This document shows positions 28,212-38,639 of a stretch of DNA of 64,000 nt, piece after piece (the first letter of the stretch is position 1; the number at the start of each line of letters is the position of its first letter). The notes under the pieces were generated by a model. The model made no database searches. It saw only the letters and a list, made by a program, of their open reading frames with translations, and was not told where the DNA came from. Both the position numbers and the translations under genes were made by a program. The stretch comes from Ruminococcaceae bacterium KH2T8 (GTDB lineage Bacteria; Bacillota; Clostridia; Saccharofermentanales; Saccharofermentanaceae): assembly GCA_900111435.1 (NCBI GenBank), contig FOIY01000001.1:124001-188000 (forward strand), given 5' to 3'.

Positions 28212-28865
28212 TTAGATTTCATACGGGCGGGCATCCAGAGGTTCAGTGCATCCCCAGGAAGCAGCCATCTTGGTAAAGCCTTTTCTGGCGAAAGTCCTGA
28301 AGATAAATCCTACCATCAGCCTTACGGGCAGAGGAAAATACTCGGGGCCCGTGAACCTTCTGCAATCTTCTGCATCAAAGCTTCCGTCACGACCGTAGAT
28401 ACTGCCCATAGCCTTATATGGAACGGTTATCTTATCCCTGTCTTTGTCGTCTACCAATCTTATACTGAAATTATTGCCTTTTACAAGTGTTCCCTTATAT
28501 ATGCATCCGAGTCTCCTGCTCAATATCTCAAGATAACGCTCGCCGCACCTGAGCTGCGAACCTTCGGCAAATCCGCCCTGAAGTATATATGCGATCCTTG
28601 CATCGTTATTTCGCGGGGTTACCGTCTCAAGGAATTCAAGGAGGAGTCCCGGGATACTCTCAACAAAAAGAGGTATCGCGATCAATATATCATCACATCT
28701 TCCGAAAGCCTCTCTTATCGTATCCCACTGTTTCCTGTCGGACACTTCATATAGCTCATAAGTATTACCGTTTTCTGAAAGCCCCTCGTTGAACTTCTCT
28801 AAGATCTTATCAGTATTGCTGAACTTCTTGATCCTGGGGCTGCCGTTGATTATCAGTACATGCAT
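28212..28865 (-). CDS. Flavodoxin-like NAD(P)H-dependent oxidoreductase
   Basis: 217 residues. The Rossmann-like start MHVLIINGSPRIKKFSNTDKI is the FMN phosphate loop of the NADPH-dependent FMN reductase family; CDDILIAIPLFVESIPGLLLE gives the second flavin strand-loop and ARIAYILQGGF the third. The C-terminus (140-217) is longer than minimal family members and ends in a Phe/Arg-rich region that may sit against the membrane. Starts 13 nt inside the preceding flavodoxin-like gene. It probably reduces a quinone, nitro compound or metal-type electron acceptor; the substrate is unknown. Confidence 0.85.
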   Translation of the reverse strand: MHVLIINGSPRIKKFSNTDKILEKFNEGLSENGNTYELYEVSDRKQWDTIREAFGRCDDILIAIPLFVESIPGLLLEFLETVTPRNNDARIAYILQGGFAEGSQLRCGERYLEILSRRLGCIYKGTLVKGNNFSIRLVDDKDRDKITVPYKAMGSIYGRDGSFDAEDCRRFTGPEYFPLPVRLMVGFIFRTFARKGFTKMAASWGCTEPLDARPYEI

Positions 28866-29359
28866 GCTACTGCTTCCTCCTCTCTTCCTGTTTTAAATAC
28901 TCCGATCGACTTACTGCCGAAGTTTACCGCTACTCTCTGATTCCACAATTTCAGGAACTCCATGTCACCTTCACCCGTTACTATGAGCCCGAAATCAGTC
29001 ACGCTGTCATATCTTCTGTAGTGTCTCATCTGATCACCTTCAAACTTCAGGTACATAGTCGCCGCAGGTATAATCCTGTCTATGACATTCTTTCCCTTGT
29101 GGTCTACGCCTCCAAGTGCCGTATCTGAGATGACCCACATCTGATCAGCCTTAAGAAATGCCTTCAGGATCTTCTCATAGTCATCCTTTATAGAGCATAT
29201 ACCGGGAGTCTTGAGCCAGCAGTGATTGCAGCCAATACAAGGGTTGATCTTCAGGTCCTTACACTCGATGAACTCTGCATCTATTTCCTTCGAATCCGTA
29301 AGGTTCCTGAGCTTATCCGTGACAGACAGATCTGATGTTGTATTTACGATAAGTATCAT
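28853..29359 (-). CDS. Flavodoxin-family protein with CxxC motif
   Basis: 168 residues, AGGAGA 8 nt before the ATG. A truncated flavodoxin fold: MILIVNTTSD with a shortened phosphate loop, then the INPCIGCNHCWLKTPGIC segment common in NAD(P)H-dependent flavin oxidoreductases, and ADQMWVISD for the second flavin loop. First gene of the operon with the larger flavoprotein and TetR. The two flavoproteins may form a heterodimer, because each alone has only part of the family's conserved loops; this is inferred. Confidence 0.82.
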   Translation of the reverse strand: MILIVNTTSDLSVTDKLRNLTDSKEIDAEFIECKDLKINPCIGCNHCWLKTPGICSIKDDYEKILKAFLKADQMWVISDTALGGVDHKGKNVIDRIIPAATMYLKFEGDQMRHYRRYDSVTDFGLIVTGEGDMEFLKLWNQRVAVNFGSKSIGVFKTGREEEAVACMY

Positions 29360-29392
29360 TTCATGTCTCCTTTCAATATTCCTCTTTTCAAT

Positions 29393-29426
29393 AACATAAA
29401 CGCGTTTATATAAACACGTTTATGTT
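29393..29426. promoter_or_regulatory. Tandem palindromic operator, probably for the TetR regulator
   Basis: Two directly adjacent 14-mers: ATAAACGCGTTTAT (29396-29409, perfect palindrome) and ATAAACACGTTTAT (29410-29423, one mismatch). Outer arms AACATAAACG and CGTTTATGTT also form a 10-bp inverted repeat. The site covers the -10 element and start region of the operon promoter. Confidence 0.85.
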
Positions 29427-29450
29427 ATCCTGAATATCGAGGACTGTCAA
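29422..29450 (-). promoter_or_regulatory. Promoter of the flavodoxin-flavodoxin-tetR operon
   Basis: Minus strand perfect TTGACA (29450-29445), 17-nt spacer, TAACAT (29427-29422). The -10 overlaps the palindromic operator, so bound repressor would block RNA polymerase. Confidence 0.8.
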
Positions 29451-29453
29451 CAG

Positions 29454-29489
29454 CAAAAAGCCCCGAAAGCGCGAAAACTTTCGAGGCTT
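29454..29489 (-). terminator. Terminator after the ClpE-like gene
   Basis: 12-bp stem with arms AAGCCTCGAAAG and CTTTCGGGGCTT (one mismatch/wobble) on the minus strand, followed by TTTGC. Confidence 0.8.
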
Positions 29490-29527
29490 AGTGTTCAATA
29501 AGTTTTAGATCAGGATGGCTCAACGCA

Positions 29528-32050
29528 TCACTCAGACTTCTTGGCAGCTGCCGCCTTTCTGGGAGCCTTGACCTTGATCTTGGCATCTTCGTTCTTTACG
29601 ACAGTAAATACGAACTCACTGCCGTCGAAGTCGATCGTAAGACCTACGGCATTATTGAGCTGACCCTCAAGGAACATATCGGAGAGCTTGTCCTCGATAT
29701 TCTTCCTGATCTCCTTACGAAGAGGTCTTGCTCCATACTTCGGATCATATCCCTTCTCGGCAAGTCTGTCACCTGCTGCATCAGTCATCTTACCGCTGAT
29801 ACCCTTATCGGCAAGAGCAGCAAAGACTTCCTTCATCATGATATCGGCGATCTTTCTGATCTCATCCTTAGTAAGCTCCTTGAATATGATCGTATCATCA
29901 ACACGGTTAAGGAACTCGGGTCTGAATGTCTCCTTGAGAGCAGAATCGACCTTGGACTCAAGAGCTTCCTCAGTACCGTTGAAGAAACCGATCGTGGGAG
30001 CCTTAGCGGAATTACCCGCATTAGAAGTCATTACGATGATCGTATTTTCAAAGTTGACGTGAAGTCCGTGGCTGTCCGTCAAGCGTCCTTCGTCGAGGAG
30101 CTGCAGGAGAAGATTGAACACATCAGGATGTGCCTTCTCGATCTCATCGAAGAGGATGACACAGTAAGGCTTACGTCTTACCTGCTCGGTAAGCTGGCCG
30201 GAATCCTCGTGACCTACATATCCCGGAGGAGAACCGATGAGCTTACTTACGGAATGGGGCTCCATATATTCAGACATGTCGATCCTGATCAAAGATTCCT
30301 CTGTATCGAACATGACCTCGGTCAATGCCTTAACGAGCTCTGTCTTACCTACACCCGTAGGTCCAACAAAGATGAAGGATGCGGGCTTATTCTTCTTCGT
30401 AAATCCGGATCTGTTACGTCTTACTGCTGCGGCAACCGCCTTAACAGCCTGATCCTGACCGATGACTCTCTCGTGAAGTCTCTCTTCAAGGTGAAGGAGC
30501 TTCTCAGTCTCGGACTCCGAGATAGACTTCAAAGGAATACCTGTCCACATCTCAACGACCCTTGCTATATCTTCGCGCGTTATAGGATCAGGAGTTATTG
30601 AATCCCTGAGGTCATCATATTCCTTCTGGCACTGCTCAGACTTTACCCTGAGCTCAGCGACCTTCTCGTAATACTGCTCACGCTGAGTAGTATCGAGTTC
30701 TTCCATCCTCTCGACCATAGCGGAGTATTCAGCATTAGCCTTTGCGAGATTCTCCTCGGTCTCCTTGAGCTTTACGAGCTTGATGTTATTGAGGTTAGCC
30801 CTGGAGCCCGCCTCATCTATAAGGTCGATAGCCTTATCGGGAAGATATCTGTCCGTGATATATCTCTTCGATGCCTTTACCGCGAACTCGATGATATCGT
30901 CCGAATATGAAACATTATGGTGCTTCTCGTAGTAGTCCTTGATACCCTTTAATATCTCGATCGCCGTCTCTACGGAAGGCTCATCGAGCATTACTTTCTG
31001 GAATCTTCTCTCAAGAGCTGAATCCTTCTCGATCTTCTTATACTCGGCCGTAGTAGTTGAACCGATGATTCGAAGCTCACCTCTTGCAAGAGCAGGCTTT
31101 AAGATATTGGCAGCGTTAGTCGATCCTTCCGAATCACCTGCGCCCATGATCGTATGGAGCTCATCGATAACGAGGATGATATTCTCTTCTCTGATAGCTT
31201 CATTTATAACGCCCTTGATACGGCTCTCGAACATACCTCTGAACTGAGTACCTGCGACCATAGCGGGAAGGTCGAGCTGCCATACCTGCATATTAAGGAG
31301 CTTAGCAGGAACCTCGCCGTTTACGATCTTTGTAGCAAGGCCCTGGGCTACGGCAGTCTTACCTACACCAGGTGCACCGATGAGCACGGGGTTGTTCTTG
31401 GACCTTCTGTTAAGGATCTGAACTACACGCTCGATCTCTTTATCTCTTCCGAGGATCCTGTCGATCTTGCCCTCGGCGGCTCTCGCCGTAAGGTTCGTAC
31501 CGAACTCGTTTAGGAACTTGAGCCTTCTCTTGGAATTCTTCTTACCGTCAGTGTTCTTCTCATTCTTATTGGAAGACTTACCGAAAGAATTCATGAGCGA
31601 CTCGATGGGATTCTTAAATGCCTTGCCACCTTCAGAGTCAGGAGATTCAAATCCTGAACCGGGGCGCTTGGGATAATCGTCGTCACCTTCATCGTCCATA
31701 GGACCGAAATCGGCTACACCTACTCCGGAGCTGTCGTCATCAAAGCCGAACTCGTCTCCGTAATCTTCTCCGCCGCCCATGTCGCCGAAGCTGTTATCCA
31801 CTATAGATTTAAAGAACTCCGTAGGATCGGCAGCCGCACCTGCGGAACCGATCATATCTTCTACCCTGTCGCTCATCTCGTCGATATTCTGATCGTTGAT
31901 GCCTGCGGCAGAGAACATATCGCTTATTCCTGCAAATCCGGATTCATAAGCGCACTTGATGCAAAAACCTTCGTCGATCCTCTGGCCGTTCTCATAACGA
32001 CTTGTGAATACGATCGCCTGGCGTTTGCCGCATACAGAACATAATGACAT
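29528..32050 (-). CDS. clpE: ClpE-like AAA+ unfoldase with N-terminal zinc finger
   Basis: 840 residues. A zinc finger with CSVC and CIKC pairs opens the protein (residues 4-32), in place of the double N-domain of ClpC; this is the ClpE layout. An acidic, Gly/Asp-rich linker (60-160) follows. AAA-1: [16 protein letters not shown]; coiled-coil middle region (about 435-490); AAA-2: [17 protein letters not shown], then GARPLRKEI sensor-2. Such ATPases feed damaged proteins to ClpP. The tail is Lys/Ala-rich. Starts 4 nt after the uvrA stop, so it is cotranscribed with DNA repair. No CtsR-type operator was seen upstream. It could equally be named ClpC-like. Confidence 0.9.
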   Translation of the reverse strand: MSLCSVCGKRQAIVFTSRYENGQRIDEGFCIKCAYESGFAGISDMFSAAGINDQNIDEMSDRVEDMIGSAGAAADPTEFFKSIVDNSFGDMGGGEDYGDEFGFDDDSSGVGVADFGPMDDEGDDDYPKRPGSGFESPDSEGGKAFKNPIESLMNSFGKSSNKNEKNTDGKKNSKRRLKFLNEFGTNLTARAAEGKIDRILGRDKEIERVVQILNRRSKNNPVLIGAPGVGKTAVAQGLATKIVNGEVPAKLLNMQVWQLDLPAMVAGTQFRGMFESRIKGVINEAIREENIILVIDELHTIMGAGDSEGSTNAANILKPALARGELRIIGSTTTAEYKKIEKDSALERRFQKVMLDEPSVETAIEILKGIKDYYEKHHNVSYSDDIIEFAVKASKRYITDRYLPDKAIDLIDEAGSRANLNNIKLVKLKETEENLAKANAEYSAMVERMEELDTTQREQYYEKVAELRVKSEQCQKEYDDLRDSITPDPITREDIARVVEMWTGIPLKSISESETEKLLHLEERLHERVIGQDQAVKAVAAAVRRNRSGFTKKNKPASFIFVGPTGVGKTELVKALTEVMFDTEESLIRIDMSEYMEPHSVSKLIGSPPGYVGHEDSGQLTEQVRRKPYCVILFDEIEKAHPDVFNLLLQLLDEGRLTDSHGLHVNFENTIIVMTSNAGNSAKAPTIGFFNGTEEALESKVDSALKETFRPEFLNRVDDTIIFKELTKDEIRKIADIMMKEVFAALADKGISGKMTDAAGDRLAEKGYDPKYGARPLRKEIRKNIEDKLSDMFLEGQLNNAVGLTIDFDGSEFVFTVVKNEDAKIKVKAPRKAAAAKKSE

Positions 32051-32054
32051 ATAT

Positions 32055-35051
32055 TCAAACTCCGTTTTCTTTAGCTTTACGCCTTACCTTGGGGCCGGTA
32101 GCTATCTCCATTGCCTCACTTTGAAGACGTGCGTCGTCAATAAACGACATCCTGGTCGCGTATTGACCTTTTTCTTTGGCAGATCGAAGGATGGGCTTTA
32201 AGAATTGTCCCGTGTAGGACGCCTCAACTTCGGCGATCTGCTCGGGAGTACCGGTTGCGATGACCTCGCCTCCGTTATCTCCGCTCTCAGGACCCAGATC
32301 TATGAGATAGTCTGCGGTCTTGATGACGTCGAGGTTATGCTCGATAACCACTACGGTATTATTATTTTCAGTAAGACGCTCCAAAATGTCAACAAGCTTA
32401 TGCACATCAGCGACATGAAGTCCCGTTGTAGGCTCGTCCAATACATACATCGTCTTTCCCGTGGATCTTCTGCTGAGTTCCGCAGCGAGCTTGATCCTCT
32501 GGGCCTCACCGCCCGATAACTGGGTAGAAGGCTGTCCTAACTTAATATACCCTAATCCGACATCCTTAAGAGTCTGGACTTTGCGGAAAATGTTAGGCAC
32601 CGCAGCGAAGAAGTCACAGGCCTCATCTACGCTCATCTCGAGTACATCAGATATATTCTTACCCTTATATCTTACTTCGAGAGTCTCCCTGTTATATCTC
32701 TTACCCTTACATACGTCACACTTTACGTAGATATCGGGAAGGAAATGCATCTCGATCTTGTTCATACCATCACCGTTACAAGCTTCGCAACGGCCGCCCT
32801 TAACATTAAAGCTGAACCTGCCGTTCTTGTAGCCGCGCTTCTTGGCATCGGGCGTATTGGCATAAAGCGCTCTTATGAGATCGAATACTCCGATATATGT
32901 TGCTGGATTACTCCTGGGAGTCCTTCCGATGGGCGACTGGTCGATAACGATTATCTTATCGAGATTACTGTAGCCCTTTATATCGTCACACTTGACCTTC
33001 TGCTTTCGGGCGCCGTTGAGCTCATGCGAGAGCACCGGAACGAGCGTCGAATTGATGAGCGAACTCTTTCCCGAGCCTGATACACCCGTGATGCAGGTAA
33101 AGAGCCCCAGGGGGATATCGACATTCATATTCTTAAGGTTATTTACGCGCGCGCCTTTAATAGAGATCTTGGCTGCGGTAGGCTCACGCCTGTCTGAAGG
33201 GACGGGAATAAACTTTTTACCGCTTAGGTACTGTCCGGTCAAGGACTCCTCAACCTTCTCGATCTCATCTACAGTTCCCTGTGCTATGATCTTACCGCCG
33301 TTGATGCCGGCGCCGGGACCTACGTCGATAATATGGTCGGCGGCTCTCATGGTATCTTCGTCGTGCTCTACCACGAGCACCGAGTTACCGAGATCACGAA
33401 GCTTGTTCAAAGTCGCGAGGAGCTTGTTATTATCTCTCTGGTGAAGTCCGATCGAAGGCTCATCCAGGATATAGAGAACGCCCTGAAGTCCCGAACCTAT
33501 CTGAGTCGCGAGCCTGATCCTCTGCGCTTCACCGCCCGAGAGCGTTGCCGCAGGTCTGCTCAAAGTCATGTAATCAAGACCTACATCCATAAGGAACTGG
33601 AGCCTGCTGTCAATCTCCCTCATGATGGGAGCCGCGATCTGAGCATTCCTCTTGGAGAAGTTGAGCTTAGACATGAACTTCTTACATTCCTTAACGGACT
33701 TAGCCGTCAGGTCGCTGATATTCGTCTTGTTTATAAGGATGGAAAGACTTTCCTTCTTGAGCCTTGCACCCTTACACGTCGGGCAGACATCTATGCTCAT
33801 ATACTGCTCATAGCTAGCTCTGGCCTCATCAGTATATGCCTCCTTATGGCGTCTCATAATACTCGGGCACAGTCCCTCCCATGCCGCATAGTAATCCCCG
33901 CGCCTGTCATATACGCTGTTCGACGTATCGATCTTCATCTTCTCGCCGCCGTTACCATACATGATGATGTCCTTTATCTTCTTGGGAAGCTTCTTGTATG
34001 GAGTATCAAGAGAGAAATCATACTTCTCCGAAAGAGCTACGATAAATCCTCTTCCCCAGCTCTTCTTATCGTTAAAGTTCCATCCGCCCGCCGTTATCGC
34101 GCCGTCATTGAGCGAGAGGTTCGGATCATTGACGCAGAGTTCGGGATCGACATTCGTAAGAGTACCGATACCCGCGCACTCGGGACATGCGCCGTAAGGA
34201 TTATTGAAAGAGAAGCTCCTGGGCGATACTTCACCATATGAGATACCGCAGTCGGGACATGAAAGGTTCTGCGAGAACATCTCCTCTGAAGTATCAAATG
34301 TCCTCATGCCGTCCTCATCCTCGACAGCAGTCTGGATCTCGACCGTTACGAGTCCGTCTGAGAGCTTGAGTGCCGTCTCGCAGGAATCGGAGATCCTTGT
34401 CCTGTTGCTCTCCCTTACGACGAGTCTGTCGACGACCACATTGATCTCATGCTTTTTATTCTTATCGAGCTTTATATCCTCGTCGAGCTCATACATGGAG
34501 CCGTCTATCCTGACCCTGACATAACCGGACTTTCTGAAATCCTCGAGCTGCTTACCGAACTCACCCTTCTTGCCTCTTACAACGGGTGCCATGACGATGA
34601 GCCTCGTGCCTTCGGGCTGCTCCATGAGCTTATCTACGATCTGGTCTATCGTCTGAGATGAGATAGCCTTACCGCAATTCCAGCACACGGGCTGACCAAC
34701 GCGCGCATAGAGGAGCCTGAAATAATCGTAGATCTCGGTAACGGTACCTACGGTAGATCTGGGATTCCTGCTCGTCGTCTTCTGATCTATGGAGATCGCG
34801 GGAGATAATCCGTCTATACTGTCGACATCGGGCTTTTCCATCTGTCCCAAGAACATCCTGGCATACGAAGAGAGCGACTCGACATATCTTCTCTGACCTT
34901 CCGCATACACAGTATCGAAAGCAAGCGAGCTCTTTCCCGAGCCCGAAAGACCCGTAAGGACTACGAGCTCATTACGCGGGATATCTACATCGATATTCTT
35001 CAAGTTGTGCTCTCTGGCACCGTGGACCCTGATATACTTATATTCTTCCAT
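32055..35051 (-). CDS. uvrA: Excinuclease ABC subunit A
   Basis: About 998 residues from ATG 35051 (GAGGCGG 9 nt upstream); a GTG six codons earlier is less likely. UvrA dimer finds bulky DNA damage and loads UvrB in nucleotide excision repair. Two ABC ATPase halves: Walker [10 protein letters not shown] and GVSGSGKSS, signatures [12 protein letters not shown] and [12 protein letters not shown], Walker [10 protein letters not shown] and LDEPTTGLH. Zinc modules CWNCGK, CPDCG and [10 protein letters not shown] are present. The C-terminal 50 residues are longer than usual and basic. First gene of a uvrA-clpE operon. uvrB and uvrC are not in the window. Confidence 0.97.
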   Translation of the reverse strand: MEEYKYIRVHGAREHNLKNIDVDIPRNELVVLTGLSGSGKSSLAFDTVYAEGQRRYVESLSSYARMFLGQMEKPDVDSIDGLSPAISIDQKTTSRNPRSTVGTVTEIYDYFRLLYARVGQPVCWNCGKAISSQTIDQIVDKLMEQPEGTRLIVMAPVVRGKKGEFGKQLEDFRKSGYVRVRIDGSMYELDEDIKLDKNKKHEINVVVDRLVVRESNRTRISDSCETALKLSDGLVTVEIQTAVEDEDGMRTFDTSEEMFSQNLSCPDCGISYGEVSPRSFSFNNPYGACPECAGIGTLTNVDPELCVNDPNLSLNDGAITAGGWNFNDKKSWGRGFIVALSEKYDFSLDTPYKKLPKKIKDIIMYGNGGEKMKIDTSNSVYDRRGDYYAAWEGLCPSIMRRHKEAYTDEARASYEQYMSIDVCPTCKGARLKKESLSILINKTNISDLTAKSVKECKKFMSKLNFSKRNAQIAAPIMREIDSRLQFLMDVGLDYMTLSRPAATLSGGEAQRIRLATQIGSGLQGVLYILDEPSIGLHQRDNNKLLATLNKLRDLGNSVLVVEHDEDTMRAADHIIDVGPGAGINGGKIIAQGTVDEIEKVEESLTGQYLSGKKFIPVPSDRREPTAAKISIKGARVNNLKNMNVDIPLGLFTCITGVSGSGKSSLINSTLVPVLSHELNGARKQKVKCDDIKGYSNLDKIIVIDQSPIGRTPRSNPATYIGVFDLIRALYANTPDAKKRGYKNGRFSFNVKGGRCEACNGDGMNKIEMHFLPDIYVKCDVCKGKRYNRETLEVRYKGKNISDVLEMSVDEACDFFAAVPNIFRKVQTLKDVGLGYIKLGQPSTQLSGGEAQRIKLAAELSRRSTGKTMYVLDEPTTGLHVADVHKLVDILERLTENNNTVVVIEHNLDVIKTADYLIDLGPESGDNGGEVIATGTPEQIAEVEASYTGQFLKPILRSAKEKGQYATRMSFIDDARLQSEAMEIATGPKVRRKAKENGV

Positions 35052-35070
35052 CTTTTGCGACCGCCTCACA

Positions 35071-35083
35071 GAAATTATGTTCG
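35071..35083. promoter_or_regulatory. Possible degenerate LexA (SOS) box upstream of uvrA
   Basis: CGAACATAATTTC on the minus strand, 20 nt before the uvrA ATG, resembles the Gram-positive LexA site (CGAAC-N4-GTTCG) with an imperfect right half. Position and gene fit SOS control, but the match is weak. Confidence 0.35.
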
Positions 35084-35133
35084 TTTATTTTCACCATAGT
35101 TTAACACATATCTTCAAAAGTACAAACTGGGAC

Positions 35134-35162
35134 TTGCCAATTTATTTTTGCTATGTTATCAT
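35134..35162 (+). promoter_or_regulatory. Promoter of tRNA-Glu
   Basis: TTGCCA (35134-35139), 17-nt spacer, TATCAT (35157-35162), ending 17 nt before the tRNA. Confidence 0.6.
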
Positions 35163-35179
35163 ACACAAGCGTTTGAAAC

Positions 35180-35254
35180 GGCCCCATGGTCAAGCGGTTA
35201 AGACGGCGCCCTCTCAAGGCGCAATCACGAGTTCGATTCTCGTTGGGGTCACCA
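35180..35254 (+). tRNA. tRNA-Glu (anticodon CTC)
   Basis: Acceptor GGCCCCA/TGGGGTC, D-arm GGTCAAGCGGTTAAGAC typical of tRNA-Glu, anticodon loop CTCTCAA (anticodon 35213-35215), T-arm CGAGTTCGATTCTCG, encoded CCA. It stands alone with its own promoter and terminator. Confidence 0.95.
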
Positions 35255-35258
35255 CATT

Positions 35259-35289
35259 AAAAGGATCATCATTACGATGATCCTTTTTT
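35259..35289 (+). terminator. Bidirectional terminator that overlaps the end of the DUF4129 gene
   Basis: 12-bp perfect stem AAAAGGATCATC/GATGATCCTTTT (35259-35270 with 35276-35287, 5-nt loop) with T runs on both sides. The stop codon of the converging minus-strand gene lies in the loop, so its last four residues (KGSS) are encoded in one stem arm. Confidence 0.9.
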
Positions 35290-36489
35290 GTTATATCTGA
35301 CATTCTCATAAAGCGGTGTAAGTTCCCTGATAGTTTCATCTCCGGAAGCTGCGATAAGGCTTTCGATCTGCTTCGGAGTCGATGACTTTCTGATATCAAC
35401 ACCCTTCTTTATAGCCTTTCGTACCTTATCGTAATACTTCTTCCTGATGCGGTACTCTTCTCCCTTTCCGAAATCCTTCCTCTTGAGCTTGGAGGCCACT
35501 GTCGTGTGATCGAGCTCCTCGATGATATCCGTTACGACATCGTCACGTTCCTGGATTATATCTTCATCCGGGAGTCTGAAGTTCCTTATAAGTCTCATAA
35601 TAAAGTTGTAAAGAAGATTCAGGATGAACATCGTAAGCAGGATAACGATGATAGCGCCGACTATCTTTAGCGGGAAAGGAAGTCCCTCTTCCGCTACGAG
35701 CGGCAGCATATCACGCTGAGATGCGAGGTCACCGTTGGGAACGATATCCTGCCCTTCTCTATAAGGCAGCAGGATATCCACGAGCAGTTTAGCGAGAGCC
35801 AGGAGCATCGCATAGAATGCTTCATACGGGAATATAAAGATCATGCAGAGTGCAAACATTACGGATATCACGAGCACTATGACCGTAAGCCTGTTGTTGC
35901 GCCTGATAGCGGCAGAAGGCTGAGACGATGAATTGATGCTGTGAAAATAGGTATTCTCGAAGACGTCTATCTGTCTGGCCGTCAGATAGCACATCAGGAT
36001 CAAGACCGCATCAACAAGGAGCGGATATAGCGAAACGGAAAAACCGACGGATATCAGCAGCAACAGATGAAGTGCCATCGAGAAATAGACGCCGTCAGGA
36101 ACAGCTCGAAGCTCTCTCTTTTTCATCAAAACCTGATAACCCGAATACATCATGTTGAAAAATACCATCGCGAACAGGAATACCGCCGCGAAAGCATTTG
36201 ATCGGTAAAGCCCGCCTAACAAATAATATGCGCCGTATACCACCGCCACACATACGGGATGCAGTATCAGGATATGGATCTTTCTGAGTCTTAAGTGCCT
36301 TATGATCGCAAAAGAAGGAACGATCAAACACTGCAGGAGCATATCAAGATATGAGATCCCCGCACTTACATACTTATTTAGGATCAGCTCGATAGAGATG
36401 CCCGAAAGCAGGAAAACGAACGACATAAGTATATCGACCAGAAGGCCTGTAGTCACAAGATACTTGTGGATGCCTTTTCTCTCAGTCAC
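35272..36489 (-). CDS. Multi-span membrane protein with C-terminal DUF4129-like domain
   Basis: 405 residues, with about eight or nine hydrophobic spans between residues 10 and 310. The C-terminal cytoplasmic part (320-402: [37 protein letters not shown]) matches the DUF4129 pattern seen at the end of transglutaminase-type membrane proteins in MoxR-DUF58 operons. No transglutaminase Cys-His-Asp core is visible, so this is a shortened version of that partner. It overlaps the DUF58 gene by 8 nt and is the last gene of the operon. Probable membrane part of a MoxR-assisted assembly system. Confidence 0.75.
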   Translation of the reverse strand: MTERKGIHKYLVTTGLLVDILMSFVFLLSGISIELILNKYVSAGISYLDMLLQCLIVPSFAIIRHLRLRKIHILILHPVCVAVVYGAYYLLGGLYRSNAFAAVFLFAMVFFNMMYSGYQVLMKKRELRAVPDGVYFSMALHLLLLISVGFSVSLYPLLVDAVLILMCYLTARQIDVFENTYFHSINSSSQPSAAIRRNNRLTVIVLVISVMFALCMIFIFPYEAFYAMLLALAKLLVDILLPYREGQDIVPNGDLASQRDMLPLVAEEGLPFPLKIVGAIIVILLTMFILNLLYNFIMRLIRNFRLPDEDIIQERDDVVTDIIEELDHTTVASKLKRKDFGKGEEYRIRKKYYDKVRKAIKKGVDIRKSSTPKQIESLIAASGDETIRELTPLYENVRYNKKGSS

Positions 36490-37612
36490 GCCCCGGCACC
36501 TCCAATCTCAAATAGGAGTGAACGAGCGTATCGTCAAGCTCAGCCTGAGGAGTCATCTTATACGCGGGCATGACCCACATAGAGGAATCCTTGGTCCTTT
36601 TTATCTTCTTCATGGTCTCCCTGAACTCATCGTCAAACCTCGGGGAGATTACGACGATGAATTCATCATTCGGATCCCTTACGATATATTCTTCGGCAAG
36701 AGCATCGAAAGACGCCGTCTTGCATCCCAGGTCGATCCTCGCAAGCTCCGTACCGCAGCGCATCGTATCGTCTCCCGTGATATCAGCATTAGATATCACC
36801 TGAGTACCCGTAAGAATATCTATACCGTTAGTAAAGAGTGATGCCGGGATACCCATGGCTCCGAGTTCACAGATATACGAATATGCAAGACTTATAGAAT
36901 ACTCAAGGAGCGACTTCGACTTTTTGGGATTATATGTATCGAGATTTAAAAAAATTGATACACGCCTCGTCGCCGTGGACGCGTTCTGATTAACCATAAA
37001 ATCATTTGACCTGGCAGTTGCTACCCAGTTGATGGACTTCATGGGATCACCGGGCATATATTCCCTTATCCCAGCGAAAGAAAACGGATCGGTAAGGAGT
37101 GTCCTTCTTCTCATGGTCTCACTGAATGTTATTGCGAGCAGAGTCTGAAGGCTCTCCGCAGGAACTCTCGCAGGCAGCACCGTGATATTGGCATCATTAG
37201 AGAACTCACGGTTGAACTTTTGCATCAGAAGAAGGTCTGTCGTAGATATATTGACGCGCGTAAATGAATAATATCCGCGCTTGGTACACTTCGCCTTTAT
37301 CTTCCTCGTATGACGCGCGAAAGGCTTCATCGTGAGCATATCTTCACGATAGAGATAGTCAGACAATGAAGTATTCGTCATGTCCAGGAATTCGAGTGAT
37401 GTAGGTGTCTCAAACTTCAAGATCAGGAACGGAAGCGGGAGCTTCTTGTTGTTCTCAGCAGTCTCGATAACCTCGATCGTCTCGCCGCAATTTGCAACAG
37501 GCTTAGAGAACCGCACCTTGAGATCCAAGTCTTCAAGTGCATGTTTCCTGTAGTAATTGAGCTCGACCAGCACGAAGATACCGAGCGCTACGATGAAGAC
37601 AACAAGTTCCAT
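36482..37612 (-). CDS. DUF58-family protein
   Basis: 376 residues. One N-terminal hydrophobic segment (1-20), then a beta-rich region (30-160) with PLPFLILKF and RGYYSFTRV, the family motif GIREYMPGDPMKSINWVATARS (split about 183-204) and a vWA-like C-terminal half with SIFLNLDTY in the MIDAS position. DUF58 proteins are encoded beside MoxR ATPases and may be their substrates or adaptors. The start follows the moxR stop by 1 nt with no clear ribosome site, so it depends on translational coupling. Confidence 0.9.
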   Translation of the reverse strand: MELVVFIVALGIFVLVELNYYRKHALEDLDLKVRFSKPVANCGETIEVIETAENNKKLPLPFLILKFETPTSLEFLDMTNTSLSDYLYREDMLTMKPFARHTRKIKAKCTKRGYYSFTRVNISTTDLLLMQKFNREFSNDANITVLPARVPAESLQTLLAITFSETMRRRTLLTDPFSFAGIREYMPGDPMKSINWVATARSNDFMVNQNASTATRRVSIFLNLDTYNPKKSKSLLEYSISLAYSYICELGAMGIPASLFTNGIDILTGTQVISNADITGDDTMRCGTELARIDLGCKTASFDALAEEYIVRDPNDEFIVVISPRFDDEFRETMKKIKRTKDSSMWVMPAYKMTPQAELDDTLVHSYLRLEVPGRD

Positions 37613-37613
37613 A

Positions 37614-38585
37614 TCAGGAGTCGAACTTCTCCGTAGGACATGTAACGGTACCGAGGATACCCTCGATGACCAGCGCTGCCCTTTCCCTGCTGCTCATGAA
37701 CTTACCGTCTGCAGCAAAGGATGACGATGCATGGAGCGAAAGCCTGTGCGCAAGTACAGGCACTGCGAGCTCGCGAAGGTCATCGGGAACGACATGGTCA
37801 CGTCCCCTGATAAGAGCGAGCGCCCTCGCAGCGGCAACATACGCGATAAGTGCGCGAGGGCTCGCTCCTATCCTGACATCGGAAGAAGTTCTGGTAGATT
37901 CAACGATATCGATAGCATAGTTGAGTACGGGGTCTGATACGAAGACTTTCCGGCTCTCCTGATTCATGAGAGCGATATCTTCGGCGGAAGCAACAGCCTG
38001 CAATGAATCGAGCGGATCCTCCGACGCAAATCTCTTCAGGATATCCCTGCTCTCATCATGAGTCGGATATTCCATAGAGAGCATCATAAGGAATCTGTCG
38101 AGCTGTGCTTCGGGAAGAGGGAAAGTTCCCTGAGACTCGATCGGGTTTTGCGTAGCTATTACGAGATAAGGCTGATCGAGCTTGCGGGTAACACCATCAA
38201 CAGTAACCTGCTTTTCCTCCATGCACTCAAGAAGGCTCGACTGAGTCCTTGCTGTCGCACGGTTGATCTCATCTGCAAGAAGAATATTCGTAAATAAAGG
38301 TCCCTGTCTGAATACAAACTGACCTGCCGCCCTGTCAAAATAATTGATACCTGTAAGATCCGACGGCAGAAGGTCGATCGTAAACTGTACACGCTTAAAA
38401 TCGAGCCCGAGCGATGCCGCAAGAGATCTTGCCATCTTCGTCTTACCCGTTCCCGGAACATCCTCTAGAAGAACATGTCCTCCGACGGTAAGCGCCGTTA
38501 AGAGAAGTTCTATCTGCTTATCCTTACCTACAATTACCTTGGAAATATTATCCGAAATCCTGGTGGCGGTTTCCTTGAAACTCAT
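37614..38585 (-). CDS. MoxR-family AAA+ ATPase
   Basis: About 323 residues from ATG 38585 (GGGGGAA 9 nt upstream). Walker A LEDVPGTGKTK, Walker B LLADEINRA, sensor-1 VIATQNPIE, arginine-rich C-terminal lid (GASPRALIAYVAAARALAL, DVRIGASPRA). MoxR ATPases act as chaperones for assembling or activating vWA-containing and membrane complexes. First gene of the moxR-DUF58-DUF4129 operon, a common pattern in Bacillota; the substrate is unknown. Confidence 0.94.
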   Translation of the reverse strand: MSFKETATRISDNISKVIVGKDKQIELLLTALTVGGHVLLEDVPGTGKTKMARSLAASLGLDFKRVQFTIDLLPSDLTGINYFDRAAGQFVFRQGPLFTNILLADEINRATARTQSSLLECMEEKQVTVDGVTRKLDQPYLVIATQNPIESQGTFPLPEAQLDRFLMMLSMEYPTHDESRDILKRFASEDPLDSLQAVASAEDIALMNQESRKVFVSDPVLNYAIDIVESTRTSSDVRIGASPRALIAYVAAARALALIRGRDHVVPDDLRELAVPVLAHRLSLHASSSFAADGKFMSSRERAALVIEGILGTVTCPTEKFDS

Positions 38586-38639
38586 AAAAATGTTCCCCCG
38601 ATTGGTCAATTTATTCTGATGATAATACAAAAACGGATT

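Noticed and set aside
33333-34241. 302-codon plus-strand frame
   Set aside because: Antisense of uvrA, whose motifs are complete.
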